Assembly (NCBI RefSeq): GCF_001078705.1
Contig: NZ_CDMW01000001.1
Location: forward strand, 1,419,541 to 1,483,540
DNA from: Streptococcus sanguinis
GTDB taxonomy: Bacteria > Bacillota > Bacilli > Lactobacillales > Streptococcaceae
DNA length: 64,000 bases
Direction: 5' to 3'
The translations under genes and the position numbers were made by a program. This document shows positions 17,626-28,804 of the stretch, piece by piece (within the stretch, counting starts at the first letter, position 1; each line of letters begins with the position of its first letter). The notes beneath the pieces are model-generated. The model was not told the origin of the DNA and searched no databases. It saw nothing but the letters and a program-made list of their open reading frames with translations.

Positions 17626-17650
17626 AATTTAAAAATTGTTCATAAAAAAA

Positions 17651-17673
17651 CCAGTACTCGTACTGGCTTTTTT
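17651..17673. terminator. Terminator shared by zwf and convergent ftsY
   Basis: CCAGTAC-TC-GTACTGG with A-tract before and T-tract after, so it can act in both directions. Confidence 0.8.
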
Positions 17674-17676
17674 GCT

Positions 17677-19197
17677 TTATACTAAGCCTTCAAGCAGGCC
17701 TTTCATAAAGTTCTCTGAGTTAAACTCACCGATATCATCAATCTTTTCTCCAAAGCCAATCAGCTTCACTGGAATATCCAATTCTTGACGAATGGCTAGT
17801 ACAACCCCGCCTCGAGCTGTTCCATCAATCTTTGTCAGTACAATTCCTGTGACTGGTGTGATTTTAGAAAATTCTTTAGCCTGAACTAGAGCATTCTGAC
17901 CAGTTGAAGCATCGAGGGCTAGGAAAGTTTCATGCGGTGCTTCTGGATCCACCCGCTTAATAATACGGCCAATTTTCTCCAGCTCTGCCATGAGGTTGTC
18001 CTTATTTTGCAGGCGGCCAGCTGTGTCAATCATAAGAACATCAACCTGCTCTGCCTGAGCACGCTCCATACCGTCATAGACAACACTGGCAGGATCGCTC
18101 TTCTCAGGCCCTGTCACGACTGGAACATCTACGCGCCGACCCCATTCAGCCAACTGAGCCACCGCTCCAGCTCGGAATGTATCTGCTGCTACCAACATGA
18201 CTTTCTTGCCTTGTTGTTTGTACTTATAAGCTAGTTTACCGATAGAGGTGGTCTTACCGACTCCGTTGACCCCAACAAAGAGCATGACAGTCAGACCGTT
18301 TTGGAAATTAATTTTTTCATTAAAGCGGCCATCTTTCTCATAGATGTCCACCAATTTTTCAATAATCAGCTGGCGCAGAGCAGCTGGTTTTTTAGCATTT
18401 TCCAGACGGGCTTCATAGTGTAGTTCCTCAGTCAGACTGGAAGCCACTTGAACCCCTACATCACTAGTGATGAGCAGCTCTTCCAACTCTTCGAAGAACT
18501 CTTCATCTACTGAGCGGAAATTAGCAAAGAAGGCATTGAGCCGTGCTCCAAATCCTGTCCGAGTCTTCTTTAGGCTGCGGTCATATTTTTCCTGAGTGGA
18601 TTCCTCTTGAGGAAGTTCAACAGACTCTTCTGTAGTTTCTGCTTCTGATTCTTCAGCAACATCAGCTGCTTGGTCGACCTGTTCTGATTCTGTTAGTGAC
18701 TCAGCTTCTGTTTCTAGCTCGAACTCATCATTTGAATCAGTTCCCACCTCGTCATAGGAAGCTGCTTCATGCTCGGTATGAGATGATGCTTCATCCGAAA
18801 GATCCGCTTGTTCAACAAAATTTTCTACTATTTCGTCAACACTTTCAGACTGGTGCTCTTCTAGAGTTTCTTCAGTCTGAGTTGCTCCTTGAGCCACTTC
18901 TTGATTTTCTGCAATAATTTCTCTTTCATGCTCTGGCTCCTTGCTTTCTTCTTGGATAGCTTGAGATGCTAGCTCTTCAACATCAGCCAAACTATCTTTT
19001 GTATCCGAAATTTGGTCATCAAGTTGCTGCTCATCCTGATAGGACTGAACAGCTTCCGCTTCAAAATTTTCTCCTGCTTCTGGAACAGGCGCTGTTTCTT
19101 CCTCAAGCTCGCCAATGTTTTCCAATGCTTCCTTGACAACTTCTTCAATTGGCGGTTCTTGTTTTTTTCGGCCGAAAAGGCGGTCAAATAATCCCAT
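17677..19197 (-). CDS. ftsY: Signal recognition particle receptor FtsY
   Basis: SRP receptor GTPase that docks ribosome-SRP complexes at the membrane. 506 residues. An unusually long acidic A-domain (about residues 15-205, Glu/Asp/Ser/Thr rich with repeated EE and SE motifs) precedes the NG domain: G1 GVNGVGKTTSIGKLA, DTFRAGAVAQL, G3 DTAGRLQNK, G4 TKIDGTARGG. Last gene of rnc-smc-HAD-HAD-ftsY; only 3 bases separate it from the HAD gene. The acidic domain is long but streptococcal FtsY proteins often have one. Confidence 0.96.
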   Translation of the reverse strand: MGLFDRLFGRKKQEPPIEEVVKEALENIGELEEETAPVPEAGENFEAEAVQSYQDEQQLDDQISDTKDSLADVEELASQAIQEESKEPEHEREIIAENQEVAQGATQTEETLEEHQSESVDEIVENFVEQADLSDEASSHTEHEAASYDEVGTDSNDEFELETEAESLTESEQVDQAADVAEESEAETTEESVELPQEESTQEKYDRSLKKTRTGFGARLNAFFANFRSVDEEFFEELEELLITSDVGVQVASSLTEELHYEARLENAKKPAALRQLIIEKLVDIYEKDGRFNEKINFQNGLTVMLFVGVNGVGKTTSIGKLAYKYKQQGKKVMLVAADTFRAGAVAQLAEWGRRVDVPVVTGPEKSDPASVVYDGMERAQAEQVDVLMIDTAGRLQNKDNLMAELEKIGRIIKRVDPEAPHETFLALDASTGQNALVQAKEFSKITPVTGIVLTKIDGTARGGVVLAIRQELDIPVKLIGFGEKIDDIGEFNSENFMKGLLEGLV

Positions 19198-19200
19198 CGG

Positions 19201-20019
19201 CTAATCCTCCTTTAGTACATATTCTTCAATAGCCCAAGCCACTGCATCCTCATCATTGGTCATAGGTGTCACCACATTGGCTGCTTCTTTGACGATGGTT
19301 ACTGCATTCTGCATGGCCACCCCCAGACCAGCCCACTCAATCATAGACAGATCGTTGGCTTCATCACCACAGGCCATGACCTGACTTCTCTCAATGCCTA
19401 AATGGGCAATCAGCTTCTCCAGACCCTTGGCCTTGTGGACATTTTTAGGGGACCACTCCAGCAGCATTTCTCTAGATTTGAAAATCTCATAGCGATTAAA
19501 TAATTCCGTCGAGATTTGCTCAATAGCCGCATCCAGTGGTTCTTGAGCATAAGCAGTGACACATTTATTGTAAGTCTGCTGGCTGGACAAATCACTGAAA
19601 TCAATAGACTCAAAGGTCAGAGCTGGATTGAACTGAGCATAAAGCGAGTCTTGATCGGACTGAATCTGATAGACAAGTCCTTCACAGATAGCATCAAGAG
19701 GGATATGGAGCTTGTCCGTCTCCTCGTAAATCCGGGCTACATCATCATAAGAAAAGACCGTTTTATCAAGAATTTCTCCAGTGTTGCGCTGAACAAGTCC
19801 TCCATTAAAAGTAATGGTGTACTCATCTTCTCGACCGTCTGTTCCCAGCTCATGCAGGAAAAAGTCCATGGCTTTGAGGGGGCGACCCGTAGTCAGAACT
19901 ACCTTAACTCCCTTGGTCTGAGCTGCTTTTAAAGCTGCTAAATTACGCTCAGAAATCTTCTTGTCTGAAGTCAGGAGAGTTCCATCCAAGTCCAGAGCAA
20001 TCAGTTTTATATCTGCCAT
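19201..20019 (-). CDS. Cof-type HAD-IIB hydrolase
   Basis: 272 residues of the Cof-like haloacid dehalogenase superfamily, probably a sugar-phosphate or flavin-phosphate phosphatase. Motif I is ALDLDGTLL, motif II LTTGRP, motif III the late lysine (NVHKAKGLEKL) and motif IV ACGDEANDLSMIEWAGLG. The start codon overlaps the preceding HAD gene's stop by one base (TAATG). Substrate not determinable. Confidence 0.9.
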   Translation of the reverse strand: MADIKLIALDLDGTLLTSDKKISERNLAALKAAQTKGVKVVLTTGRPLKAMDFFLHELGTDGREDEYTITFNGGLVQRNTGEILDKTVFSYDDVARIYEETDKLHIPLDAICEGLVYQIQSDQDSLYAQFNPALTFESIDFSDLSSQQTYNKCVTAYAQEPLDAAIEQISTELFNRYEIFKSREMLLEWSPKNVHKAKGLEKLIAHLGIERSQVMACGDEANDLSMIEWAGLGVAMQNAVTIVKEAANVVTPMTNDEDAVAWAIEEYVLKED

Positions 20020-20813
20020 TATAATCCCTCCATGTAAGTGATAACCGACTGAGCATCATGGTGGCCGATGACTTCCTTGGCGACTTCTAAAATCTCAGGG
20101 CGAGCATTTTCAGTCGCAATCGGATAGCCAGCCACCTGCATCATGTGCAAATCATTGAGATTATCACCAAAAACCATAACCTGAGAAAGATCTATATCTA
20201 GCTTCTTGGCCAGCTCAACAATGGCAACCCCCTTATCCACATGGTCCAGAACGATGTCAATGGACTTGTAGCCAGTTGTCATGGCCTTGACTCCATCAAT
20301 ATTCTCATTGACCCAAGCTTCACCAGCTGCGACTTGGTCCTCAGCAAAATTGGTCGTAAACTTGAAAATTTCATCGTCGATATCAGCCAAGCTCGCCACT
20401 TTTTGAATGTTTTCATTATAATGAGCACTGAAGGAAAGATAGGTCGGATCCACAGTCTCCAATACATAGCAGGCGCGTTTGCCTGTCAAAAGCAGCTCAT
20501 TGACATTGACATAGGGAGATTCCTGCAGCTTGTCAAAAACCCTGAGGTAAAACTCCCGTGGCATGGTTGCTTCATAGAGATCCTGACCGTGAAATTCCAC
20601 CAAACTGCCGTTTTCAGCAATAAAAATAATCTCATTGCGCACTTCCTCAAACAGCTTTTCCAGCGACAAGAGGCCGCGTCCGCTAGCCACGGCAAAATAC
20701 ATACCTTTTTCCTTGAAGCGAGTCAAAACTTGCTTGAGGCGGTCCATATCAAACTGACCTTTACTGTCCAAAAAGGTACCGTCCATATCCGTTGCTACTA
20801 ATTTTATACTCAT
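20019..20813 (-). CDS. Cof-type HAD-IIB hydrolase (second copy)
   Basis: 264 residues. Motif I ATDMDGTFLDSKG, motif II VASGRG, lysine in DHVDKGVAIVELAKKL, motif IV VFGDNLNDLHMMQVAGYPIA. Same superfamily as the following gene but with low identity, so not a recent duplicate. It follows the smc stop by a single base and overlaps the next gene by one base: the whole rnc-ftsY block is translationally packed. Such HAD genes sit between smc and ftsY in many streptococci; the reason is unknown. Confidence 0.9.
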   Translation of the reverse strand: MSIKLVATDMDGTFLDSKGQFDMDRLKQVLTRFKEKGMYFAVASGRGLLSLEKLFEEVRNEIIFIAENGSLVEFHGQDLYEATMPREFYLRVFDKLQESPYVNVNELLLTGKRACYVLETVDPTYLSFSAHYNENIQKVASLADIDDEIFKFTTNFAEDQVAAGEAWVNENIDGVKAMTTGYKSIDIVLDHVDKGVAIVELAKKLDIDLSQVMVFGDNLNDLHMMQVAGYPIATENARPEILEVAKEVIGHHDAQSVITYMEGL

Positions 20814-20814
20814 T

Positions 20815-23800
20815 TTACATACTTTCTAAATCTTTTAACTTGACCGAGACAATCTTGGAAACACCAGACTCCTGCATGGTAACTCCGTAAATAGAGTCTG
20901 CAGCTGACATGGTTCCCTTACGGTGAGTGACCACGATGAACTGACTGTCCTTGTCAAATCGATTGAGATAATCCCCAAAGCGTTTGACATTAGCCTCATC
21001 CAACGCTGCTTCCACCTCGTCCAAGATGACAAAAGGAATGGTCTTAACGCGGATGATAGAGAAGAGTAGAGCCAAAGCTGATAAGGCCTTCTCGCCACCG
21101 CTCATCAGATTAAGCGACTGGATTTTCTTGCCAGGTGGCTGCACGGAGATTTCTACACCTGCAGTCAGCAAGTCTCCCTCCGTCAATATCAGGTCTGCTG
21201 AACCACCGCCAAACATCTGACGGAAAGTCACCTTGAAGCTTTCACAAATGGCTTCAAAGGTCGATTTAAAGCGTTCCTTGACTTCGTCATTCATCTCTTC
21301 TATCGTCTCTAAGAGCAGATTTTTGGCTGATAGGACATCGTCTCGCTGTTCGTTGAGGAAGTTCAAACGGTTGCTGACTTCTTCAAACTGCTCAACTGCT
21401 TCCAGATTGACTGGACCTAAAGCTCGAATGGCTCTTTCCAGATCCTTCACCTGGCTTTCAGCAGCTGGTAAACTTTCTAACGGACGAGCCTGACTGTTTG
21501 CTTCTTCGAAACTCATCTGATAGTCATCTGTCAGATTGCTTGCCAGACGGCGCATGACATCCATGAGCTTATCCTTTTCTGCCTCTGCTTTAGCCTGCCG
21601 GCGAATCAATTCTTCATTTTGATGGCGGGCTTGCTCCAAACGACCGGCAATATCGTCAGACTGACCTTCTAAATCTTCAAGTTCAAATTTCAGACGAATC
21701 AGTCTTTGATCCAGCTCAGTCTTTTCTTGCTTGGCGGTCTCTAATTGCTCTTCCAGAATTGTGATATCCACTTTCTGCAGGCCGGACTGCTCCTTTTGCT
21801 CCATCAAAAGCTCCAAGGTTGCCTGCTCTTTTTCAAGGCTGGCTTTCTCCTCGGACAGACGCTCCAAGTCATTCTTTTCAAAGCGTTGGTTGGAGGTCAG
21901 CTCTGTTCGCTGGAGCTTGAGTTCAGCTAGGCGAGAGGAAAGCTTGTCGAAACGAGCCTGAACTGCATCTTTGTTCGACTTAACCTGCTCTATTTCTGCA
22001 GTGATGTCCGTTTTTTCTTGCTCAATTTCGGTCAAGCGGGTCTGCAGTCGGTCTTTCTCTTCTGAAATATCCAAAGCAGATTGACCAGCCAACTCCTGTT
22101 CCTGTAGATTTTTCAGACTTGTGAGCTCTTCTACGCGCTTGGCTAACTGTTCATAGGCTAGATTAGCCTTTTGCTCAGCCAAGCGAGCCTGTTCACCGTC
22201 TGTCTTGATTTGTTCCAATACCTGCTTAGCCTGACTTAGCTGGTTTTGCAGAATTTGCACTGCTTCTTCCTGCTCTTTCAAGCTGACATTTTTCTGCTTA
22301 ATCTCCTCAAGCAAAGCATCTAGCTCCGGCTTGATAAAGATAGTATTGTTATTGCGGTTGGCACCACCAGCAAAAGAACCGCCAGTCCGAAGCTCTGTTC
22401 CATCCAAAGTCACTATGCGAACCTGATAGCGTATTTGGCGAGCTGCTGCTCGGGCATGCTCCACTGTATCAAAAATAGCGGTTGTTCCCAGCAGATTTTG
22501 AAAAATGCTGTCTAGCGATGACTCATAGCTGACCAAGGAAGAAGCTAGTCCCAGAAAACCAGCACTCTTTTCAATCGTAGCACGGTTATGGTCAGGCAGC
22601 TGACGCGGCTTGATGGTCGTTAAAGGCAGGAAGGTTGCCCGGCCAGCCCGATTTTTCTTCAGAAATTCGATAGCCCGAGTCGCAGCTACCTCATCTTCCA
22701 CGATAATGTTCTGACTGCTAGCTCCCAAGGCAATTTCCAGCGCTGTCTGATAGTGGGCGTCGAAGCTAAGCTTTTCGCTAACTGCTCCTACAATACCGCC
22801 CAGTCGACCTGCCTCCTGCAGTACACTCTTGACTCCAACATAGAAATTACTGTGATTTTTGAGAATGGCTTCCAAGCTATTGGAACGCGCCTGCTTGTTT
22901 TTGAGGTCATCCAAAAGCTCAAACATCTTAGTCTGCTGATGCTTATAGTCAGCCTCCAGCTTCTCTACCAACTGAACCTGACTCTGGTAGTCAGCCAGTA
23001 GATTCTTGAGGGCTTGGCGAGCAATTTCCAACTCCTCCAAACCAGCCTGCTCCTGAGTTTGGCTAGCTTCCAAATCTGCTTGCAATTTAGCATAGTCTGC
23101 TTTCTTACTCTCAGCCAATTTAAGCTCGCTAGCCAGCTGGCTCTCCAGAGAAGTCAAGTCATTAGAAAGATTTGCCTCTTCCTGCATGAGCTTGACATAC
23201 TGCTCACGTAGATGTTCAATCAGCTGGTCTGGATCATCTGAAAAGTCTGCTAATTCTGCTTCCAAAGTAGCGATAGACTGCTCATTGTCACTCAGTTTGG
23301 CAGCTATTTGGCTCAATTCAGCCTGCTTGTCTTCTATGTTGCTTTCTATCTGAGCCAGTTTTTCTGACAAAGTGGCCAAACGTTCTTCATTTTCCCGACG
23401 GCTCGTCGCTGCCTGGCTGGACTCTAGCTTAGAGAGGTCAATCTGCCGCTCCAAATCACTGATTAAGCGGGTCAATTCCAGCAAACTAGCTTGATCATCA
23501 GACAAAGTTTGATTGAGCTCATGGCGCTTGGCCTTCAAGGTTTGATTTTCAACTTCCAGCTCATCGCGCTTGCTATAGTAGGCTGCTAGCTCCTGCTGGA
23601 TATTCGTTAAATCTTCTTCAGCCTTGGTCAGCTTTTCCTTATTGGCTGTCAGCTGAGCGACCAAAACATCCAAGAAAAGCTCTCGGCGCTGGCCATCCAG
23701 ACTCAAGAAGCGCTTAGCAGTTTCAGCCTGCTTCTCCAAGGGCTTGACCTGGCTCTCCAACTCGTAGATAATGTCTTCCAGACGGTCCAGATTATCCTGG

Positions 23801-24351
23801 GTCTGACTAAGCTTGCTTTCCGTTTCCTTACGACGTGTCTTATACTTAAGCACTCCAGCAGCTTCCTCAAAAATTGCCCGACGTTCCTCTGGCTTGCTGT
23901 TAAAGATTTCTTCAACTTTCCCTTGGGAAATGATGGAGAAGGAATCCCGTCCCAGCCCCGTATCCATGAAAAGATCATGGACATCGCGCAGACGGACTTT
24001 TTTGCCATCAATCTTATACTCACTGTCACCACTGCGGTAAATGTGGCGCTCCACCCGAATCTCATTGGCAGCATCCTTGATAAATTGGTCACTATTGTCC
24101 AAAACCACTACCACTGATGCATAATTGAGTGGCTTGCGGGTTTCTGTTCCCGCAAAAATCACATCGGGCATCTTGCCGCCCCGCAGACTTTTCACACTAG
24201 ACTCTCCCAAGGCCCAGCGCAGGCTCTCCGTAATATTGGACTTGCCGGAACCATTTGGCCCAACAACCGCAGTCACTCCCTGATCAAAGACAACTTTAGT
24301 CTTATCAGCAAATGACTTGAAGCCCTGAATTTCAATTTCCTTTAAAAACAT
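20815..24351 (-). CDS. smc: Chromosome segregation SMC ATPase
   Basis: 1178 residues. Walker [11 protein letters not shown] near residue 32 in the N-terminal head, long coiled coil, a hinge near residues 500-660 ([49 protein letters not shown]), second coiled coil, and the C-terminal head with signature [18 protein letters not shown] and Walker [18 protein letters not shown]. Organises and segregates the nucleoid with ScpA/ScpB, which are not in this window. The start overlaps rnc by 10 bases. Confidence 0.97.
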   Translation of the reverse strand: MFLKEIEIQGFKSFADKTKVVFDQGVTAVVGPNGSGKSNITESLRWALGESSVKSLRGGKMPDVIFAGTETRKPLNYASVVVVLDNSDQFIKDAANEIRVERHIYRSGDSEYKIDGKKVRLRDVHDLFMDTGLGRDSFSIISQGKVEEIFNSKPEERRAIFEEAAGVLKYKTRRKETESKLSQTQDNLDRLEDIIYELESQVKPLEKQAETAKRFLSLDGQRRELFLDVLVAQLTANKEKLTKAEEDLTNIQQELAAYYSKRDELEVENQTLKAKRHELNQTLSDDQASLLELTRLISDLERQIDLSKLESSQAATSRRENEERLATLSEKLAQIESNIEDKQAELSQIAAKLSDNEQSIATLEAELADFSDDPDQLIEHLREQYVKLMQEEANLSNDLTSLESQLASELKLAESKKADYAKLQADLEASQTQEQAGLEELEIARQALKNLLADYQSQVQLVEKLEADYKHQQTKMFELLDDLKNKQARSNSLEAILKNHSNFYVGVKSVLQEAGRLGGIVGAVSEKLSFDAHYQTALEIALGASSQNIIVEDEVAATRAIEFLKKNRAGRATFLPLTTIKPRQLPDHNRATIEKSAGFLGLASSLVSYESSLDSIFQNLLGTTAIFDTVEHARAAARQIRYQVRIVTLDGTELRTGGSFAGGANRNNNTIFIKPELDALLEEIKQKNVSLKEQEEAVQILQNQLSQAKQVLEQIKTDGEQARLAEQKANLAYEQLAKRVEELTSLKNLQEQELAGQSALDISEEKDRLQTRLTEIEQEKTDITAEIEQVKSNKDAVQARFDKLSSRLAELKLQRTELTSNQRFEKNDLERLSEEKASLEKEQATLELLMEQKEQSGLQKVDITILEEQLETAKQEKTELDQRLIRLKFELEDLEGQSDDIAGRLEQARHQNEELIRRQAKAEAEKDKLMDVMRRLASNLTDDYQMSFEEANSQARPLESLPAAESQVKDLERAIRALGPVNLEAVEQFEEVSNRLNFLNEQRDDVLSAKNLLLETIEEMNDEVKERFKSTFEAICESFKVTFRQMFGGGSADLILTEGDLLTAGVEISVQPPGKKIQSLNLMSGGEKALSALALLFSIIRVKTIPFVILDEVEAALDEANVKRFGDYLNRFDKDSQFIVVTHRKGTMSAADSIYGVTMQESGVSKIVSVKLKDLESM

Positions 24352-25040
24352 GAAGAACTTTCCTTTTCAAATGCGTTTTTAGCAGCTTCCTGCTCGGCCA
24401 GCTTTTTAGAACGCCCCTGGCCTTGACCGGACTTGCGGCCATTGATGAGAACAGCCACCTCGAAATTTTTGGCATGAGCCGGTCCTGTCTCAGAGACGAC
24501 CTGATAGGCAATTTCCACATCACCATTAATCTGCAGCAACTCCTGCAGCTTGGTCTTATAGTCCGTCACCCGCTCAAAATCTCCCGCTTCCACCTTGGGA
24601 ATCATGACTTGATAGAGAAAGCTTTTGACCGCTTCCACACCCTTATCTAAGAGCAAGGCGCCTAAAAAGGCCTCAAACAAATCACCTAAAATCGTATCAC
24701 GATTCCGGCCGCCAGACTTCTCCTCTCCGCGTCCCAGCTTGATAAAATGATCAAATTGACAATCACGGGCAAAGCCTGCCAGGCTCTCCTCCCGAACAAT
24801 CATGGAACGCAGCTTGGACAGGTCGCCCTCTGGCCTCTTAGGATACTTGGTATAAAGATACTCCGAAATAATCAGTTGCAGAACAGCGTCTCCTAAAAAT
24901 TCCAAGCGTTCATTGTGTGAAATTTTTAAGAGGCGGTGCTCATTGGCATAGCTCGTATGGGTAAAAGCCGTTTCCAACAAGGTCTCATCAGCGAAAACCA
25001 AGTCAAACTGCTCCAGCAATGCTTTTTTCAAATTTTCCAT
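24342..25040 (-). CDS. rnc: Ribonuclease III
   Basis: Double-strand-specific endoribonuclease for rRNA and mRNA processing. 232 residues: catalytic domain with the signature [21 protein letters not shown] and the metal-binding [15 protein letters not shown], then a C-terminal dsRNA-binding domain ([16 protein letters not shown] ... [20 protein letters not shown]). First gene of the rnc-smc-HAD-HAD-ftsY operon. Confidence 0.96.
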   Translation of the reverse strand: MENLKKALLEQFDLVFADETLLETAFTHTSYANEHRLLKISHNERLEFLGDAVLQLIISEYLYTKYPKRPEGDLSKLRSMIVREESLAGFARDCQFDHFIKLGRGEEKSGGRNRDTILGDLFEAFLGALLLDKGVEAVKSFLYQVMIPKVEAGDFERVTDYKTKLQELLQINGDVEIAYQVVSETGPAHAKNFEVAVLINGRKSGQGQGRSKKLAEQEAAKNAFEKESSSCF

Positions 25041-25161
25041 TACTATTTTATATCATGCTGACTTGAGTCAGATAAGCAGCATGATACCTTTTCCTTTCCA
25101 AAGATATACAGTCTCTATTATAACAAAAAACAGGCGCAAACGCACCTGCTGACAGTGATTT

Positions 25162-25521
25162 CTATTCCTTATCCGGAATTACTTTAAACAAATAATAGGT
25201 GATAAAAACGGTCAGACCCAACAGTCCAATCTTAACCCAAATAATAGGTGCTAGAAAAATGGAAATCCCCATCAAGATATAGATGGAAACGATAATCTTT
25301 TTCTTACGTTCCTTGGCAATCCTTCCCGTCTCTCGAAAATCCGCCACATAGGTCTGATACATCTTTGTATGATAGAGCCAATTCTCAAAACGCTTGGAAC
25401 TGCGCGAAAAGCAGGCAATGGACAAGAGAAGAAATGGCGTCGTCGGCAGGAGAGGCAGAAAAATCCCCAAAACTCCCAACCCTAAAGATAATAGACCTAC
25501 CACAAAGTAAATTGGCCGCAT
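25162..25521 (-). CDS. YbaN/DUF454 family inner-membrane protein
   Basis: 119 residues with three membrane segments. It begins MRPIYFVVGLLSLGLGVLGIFLPLLPTTPFLLLS, the DUF454 hallmark, followed by ACFSRSSKRFENWLYHTKMYQTYVADFRE and two further hydrophobic stretches. Function unknown. It lies downstream of vicX on the same strand, about 90 bases away, and may be read through from the vic operon. Confidence 0.85.
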   Translation of the reverse strand: MRPIYFVVGLLSLGLGVLGIFLPLLPTTPFLLLSIACFSRSSKRFENWLYHTKMYQTYVADFRETGRIAKERKKKIIVSIYILMGISIFLAPIIWVKIGLLGLTVFITYYLFKVIPDKE

Positions 25522-25612
25522 ACAAGCTCCTTTGCAAAATAAAACCGTTGCTTTTTAAATATTTAATGGATACCGCACTAGAGCAAGAAAACCAAACCTT
25601 TCGGCCTGGTGT

Positions 25613-26413
25613 TTAAATACTCGTCAAAGGCGTTGCGGTATCAGGCGAGGTATCATAGACCTGGAAGTCGTGACCAACTGCCATATCGGCTTGAGCCAGT
25701 TGATTGACCATGGTCATGTGAGCCAATTCCTTGATATTGTTTTCCTTACTGAGATGGCCCAGATAGATTCGCTTGGTGCGATTGCCCAGCGTCCGAATCA
25801 TGGTCTCTGCTCCATCTTCATTGGACAGGTGGCCCATATCCGACAAAATCCGCTGCTTGAGGCCCCAAGGATAGGCACCGCTGCGAAGAATTTCAATATC
25901 ATGGTTGCTCTCAATCAGATAACCATCGGCATTTTCGATAATACCAGCCATCCGATCACTGACATAGCCCGTATCCGTCAGCATGACAAAACTCTTGTCA
26001 TCCTTCATAAAGCGGTAAAACTGCGGACAGGCTGCGTCATGACTGACACCAAAGCTCTCCACATCCAAGTCTCCAAAGGTCTTGGTCTTGCCCAGTTCAA
26101 AGACATGCTTTTGACTAGCATCCAGCTTGCCCAAGTCCTTTTCCATAGCCTTCCAAGTGGCCTCATTAGCATAAATATCTAAATGATACTTGCGAGCCAA
26201 CACTCCAACACCATGAATGTGGTCCTTGTGCTCATGAGTCACTAAAATGGCATCCAAATCCTCAGGCTTGCGGTCAATTTCGCCCAGCAATCTAGTGATT
26301 TTCTTGCCTGATAAGCCAGCGTCAACCAGAATCCGCTTTTGATCTGTTTCCAGATAGAAACAGTTACCACTTGATCCTGACGCCAAAATACTGTATTGAA
26401 ATCCTTTAGTCAT
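25613..26413 (-). CDS. vicX: MBL-fold metallohydrolase VicX (WalJ)
   Basis: 266 residues of the metallo-beta-lactamase fold. Metal ligands are in THEHKDHIHGVG (HxHxDH), SHDA and the later LGHLSKENN. Third gene of the vicRKX operon, 9 bases after vicK, as in other streptococci, where it modulates output of the VicRK system; in Bacillus the homologue is WalJ/YycJ. Cytoplasmic. No signal peptide. Confidence 0.92.
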   Translation of the reverse strand: MTKGFQYSILASGSSGNCFYLETDQKRILVDAGLSGKKITRLLGEIDRKPEDLDAILVTHEHKDHIHGVGVLARKYHLDIYANEATWKAMEKDLGKLDASQKHVFELGKTKTFGDLDVESFGVSHDAACPQFYRFMKDDKSFVMLTDTGYVSDRMAGIIENADGYLIESNHDIEILRSGAYPWGLKQRILSDMGHLSNEDGAETMIRTLGNRTKRIYLGHLSKENNIKELAHMTMVNQLAQADMAVGHDFQVYDTSPDTATPLTSI

Positions 26414-26422
26414 GTTTACTTT

Positions 26423-27769
26423 CTATATGTCTTCATTATCCCAGTCGTCATCCCGGACGCCATCATTCTCATAAGGCAAGACAATGGTAAAGGTCGAGCC
26501 CTTGCCATACTCACTCTTAGCCCAGATAAAGCCCTGATGCTGCTTGATGATTTCCTTGGCAATAGCCAGCCCCAGACCTGTTCCGCCCTGTGCGCGGCTG
26601 CGCGCCTTGTCCACTCGATAAAAGCGGTCAAAGATCTTAGGCAGGTCCTGCTTGGGAATCCCCAGACCTTCATCTGCAATCGAGAGAATCAACTGCTCAT
26701 CAGTTGTCTTGATGGAAACAGTAATGGTTCCACCATCTGGCGAATACTTGATGGCATTGTTCATGATATTATCAATGACCTGGGTCAGCTTATCTGTATC
26801 AATCTCTACCCAGATTGGTGTTATCGGATAATCACGGATAATCTCGTATTTCTTGGTTTCGTCTTGATTTTTTATCTTGTCAAAGCGATTGAGGATAAAG
26901 GTGATAAAGGCCGTGAAATTCGTCAGCTCCACTTCCAGATGACTGGTCTCGTTGTCAATGCGTGACAGACTAAGCAAGTCCGTCACCATCCTCATCATGC
27001 GGTTGGTTTCATTGAGCGATACCTTGACAAAGTCCGGTGCTACTGGCTCAGACAAAGCTCCCTCATCCAGGGCTTCCAGATAGGACTTGACACTGGTCAG
27101 CGGAGTCCGCAACTCATGGCTGACGTTGGAAACAAAAAGACGACGCTCCCGCTCTTCCTTGTCCTGCTCTGTCGTATCATGCAAGACAGCTACCAAACCA
27201 GAAATGAAGCCCGACTCCCGCCTTACCAGGGCAAAGCGAACCCGCAAGCTCAAGTATTCACCATTTTCATCCTGAGAATCTATCGTAAGCTCAGGAACAT
27301 TGGTAATCAGGTCCCGCAAATCATACTCGTCAGAAATCGAAAGCAGATCCAAAATACTCATATTTTGGACCTCGTCTCTCTTAACTCCCAACTGCTTGGT
27401 TGCCATATCGTTGATAGTGATAATCTGCCCCCGGCGGTTGGTCGCAAGCACGCCATCTGTCATATAGGACAGGATGCTGGAAAGGCGTTTAGTTTCTTGC
27501 TCAAGATTTTCATGTGTCAGTCGAATGACCTCTGAAAGATCATTGATACTGTTGGTCATATCTGTGATTTCCGGGCTTCCCTGCATGTCCAGCACTTCAG
27601 AATAGTCACCTGCAATCAAATCTTTAACCTTTTGATTAAGCTGTACAAGCTTTTGATTATCCCGGCGATTTTCCAATAAAAGCAAGGCCACAACTACAAT
27701 GAAGCCGATAATAATGATAGCAAAGACGAAATCCGCAGAAATCACAAATTGTTTAATTGCTTCAATCAT
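26423..27769 (-). CDS. vicK: Sensor histidine kinase VicK (WalK)
   Basis: 448 residues. One N-terminal membrane segment (about 12-33) with virtually no extracellular domain, the streptococcal VicK layout. Then HAMP (~35-88), PAS (~95-200), HisKA with the phospho-acceptor in [11 protein letters not shown] (His218) and the HATPase domain with N box [11 protein letters not shown]1 DEGLGIP, F box FDRFYR and G2 GGTGLGLAI. Essential-type regulator of cell-wall metabolism with VicR. Overlaps vicR by 8 bases. Confidence 0.96.
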   Translation of the reverse strand: MIEAIKQFVISADFVFAIIIIGFIVVVALLLLENRRDNQKLVQLNQKVKDLIAGDYSEVLDMQGSPEITDMTNSINDLSEVIRLTHENLEQETKRLSSILSYMTDGVLATNRRGQIITINDMATKQLGVKRDEVQNMSILDLLSISDEYDLRDLITNVPELTIDSQDENGEYLSLRVRFALVRRESGFISGLVAVLHDTTEQDKEERERRLFVSNVSHELRTPLTSVKSYLEALDEGALSEPVAPDFVKVSLNETNRMMRMVTDLLSLSRIDNETSHLEVELTNFTAFITFILNRFDKIKNQDETKKYEIIRDYPITPIWVEIDTDKLTQVIDNIMNNAIKYSPDGGTITVSIKTTDEQLILSIADEGLGIPKQDLPKIFDRFYRVDKARSRAQGGTGLGLAIAKEIIKQHQGFIWAKSEYGKGSTFTIVLPYENDGVRDDDWDNEDI

Positions 27770-28463
27770 TATTTCTCATATAGTAGCCAACTCCGCGGCG
27801 AGTCAGGATATACTCAGGTCGGCTTGGCGTATCTTCAATCTTTTCACGCAGGCGGCGGATAGTCACATCCACTGTACGGACATCACCAAAATAGTCATAG
27901 CCCCATACCGTTTCCAGCAAGTGCTCACGTGTCATCACCTGACCGATATGTGTCGCCAAATGGTGAAGCAACTCAAACTCACGGTGGGTCAGCTCCAGCT
28001 CCTTGCCATGCTTCTTAGCAACAAAAGCATCTGGCAAAATCTGCAGTTCCCCAATGGTCAGCTCGTTCGGACCACTTTCTTCCACTTGGTTTTCCACCAC
28101 AAGGTCTGCCCGACGAAGAAGTGCCTTGACACGCGCCTGCAGCTCACGATTTGAGAAAGGCTTGGTCACATAGTCATCTGCACCGATTTCAAGACCGATA
28201 ACCTTGTCAAACTCACTGTCCTTAGCAGACAATACAATAATCGGCACATTACTAGTCTTACGAATAGTCCGAGCAACTTCCAGTCCGTCCACTTCTGGCA
28301 GCATCAAGTCCAGAATCAAGATGTCTGGCTGTTCTGCCTCAAACATTTCCAAGGCTTCCTTACCATCAAAAGCAGTCAAAACCTCATAGCCTTCCTTGGC
28401 CATATTAAATTTAATAATATCTGAGATTGGTTTCTCATCATCTACAACTAATATTTTCTTCAT
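27762..28463 (-). CDS. vicR: Response regulator VicR (WalR)
   Basis: 233 residues, OmpR/PhoB type. Receiver domain with acidic pocket VVDDE and phospho-acceptor Asp52 ([11 protein letters not shown]), Lys in TKPFSNREL; winged-helix DNA-binding domain with [33 protein letters not shown] broken over residues ~145-180 and [13 protein letters not shown]. Controls cell-wall hydrolase genes in streptococci. First gene of vicRKX, preceded by a structured leader of about 150 nt. Confidence 0.96.
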   Translation of the reverse strand: MKKILVVDDEKPISDIIKFNMAKEGYEVLTAFDGKEALEMFEAEQPDILILDLMLPEVDGLEVARTIRKTSNVPIIVLSAKDSEFDKVIGLEIGADDYVTKPFSNRELQARVKALLRRADLVVENQVEESGPNELTIGELQILPDAFVAKKHGKELELTHREFELLHHLATHIGQVMTREHLLETVWGYDYFGDVRTVDVTIRRLREKIEDTPSRPEYILTRRGVGYYMRNND

Positions 28464-28481
28464 ATGTTCACCTTAACATAA

Positions 28482-28592
28482 GATTGGGATTGAATCAACT
28501 CCATGATAGAAAAGTTGTGACATAGTCAGCTAAGTCGTCCTGCATCAAAACGTGCAAAAGGCAATCTAGTTTGCCTAGCTAGACTCCCAATC
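28482..28592 (-). promoter_or_regulatory. Structured 5' leader of vicRKX
   Basis: The 8-base arms GATTGGGA (28482-28489) and TCCCAATC (28585-28592) close a ~95-nt region holding smaller hairpins (for example GGCAATCTAG.../CTAG...TTGCC). The inner arm ends about 10 bases before the vicR ribosome binding site (AAGGTG). It may fold as a multi-branched leader. No known riboswitch class recognised. Confidence 0.4.
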
Positions 28593-28617
28593 CAATTTTA
28601 TTTATTTACCTAGTCTT

Positions 28618-28623
28618 ATTATA
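28618..28623 (-). promoter_or_regulatory. -10 box of the vicRKX promoter
   Basis: TATAAT preceded by TGG on the minus strand; no strong -35 at 17 bp. It predicts a leader of about 145 nt. Confidence 0.5.
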
Positions 28624-28741
28624 CCAAAGTTTTCTTAAAAAACACTAATTCAAGCCATTTTTATTCCACATTTGTAGAAAATGGACAATTCTCATCCAAA
28701 AAAATTTTTTCTCTAAATGGAAATACTCATTTTTATTCAAT

Positions 28742-28770
28742 TTGACAGTTTATTTATTCTATGGTAAAAT
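28742..28770 (+). promoter_or_regulatory. Promoter of the amino-acid ABC operon
   Basis: Consensus TTGACA (28742-28747), 17-bp spacer, TAAAAT (28765-28770). The ATG at 28805 follows. Confidence 0.75.
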
Positions 28771-28804
28771 CTATGTCATATTATCTAACACAAAGGAGAA
28801 GGAT

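Noticed and set aside
20241-20801. 186-codon plus-strand frame
   Set aside because: Antisense shadow of the second HAD hydrolase gene.
25588-25614. Possible terminator after vicX
   Set aside because: Several weak alternative pairings of AACC/GGTT and only a short T-run; not reliable, and read-through to the YbaN-like gene is plausible.
25670-26182. 170-codon plus-strand frame
   Set aside because: Antisense shadow of vicX, whose metal-binding motifs are unambiguous.
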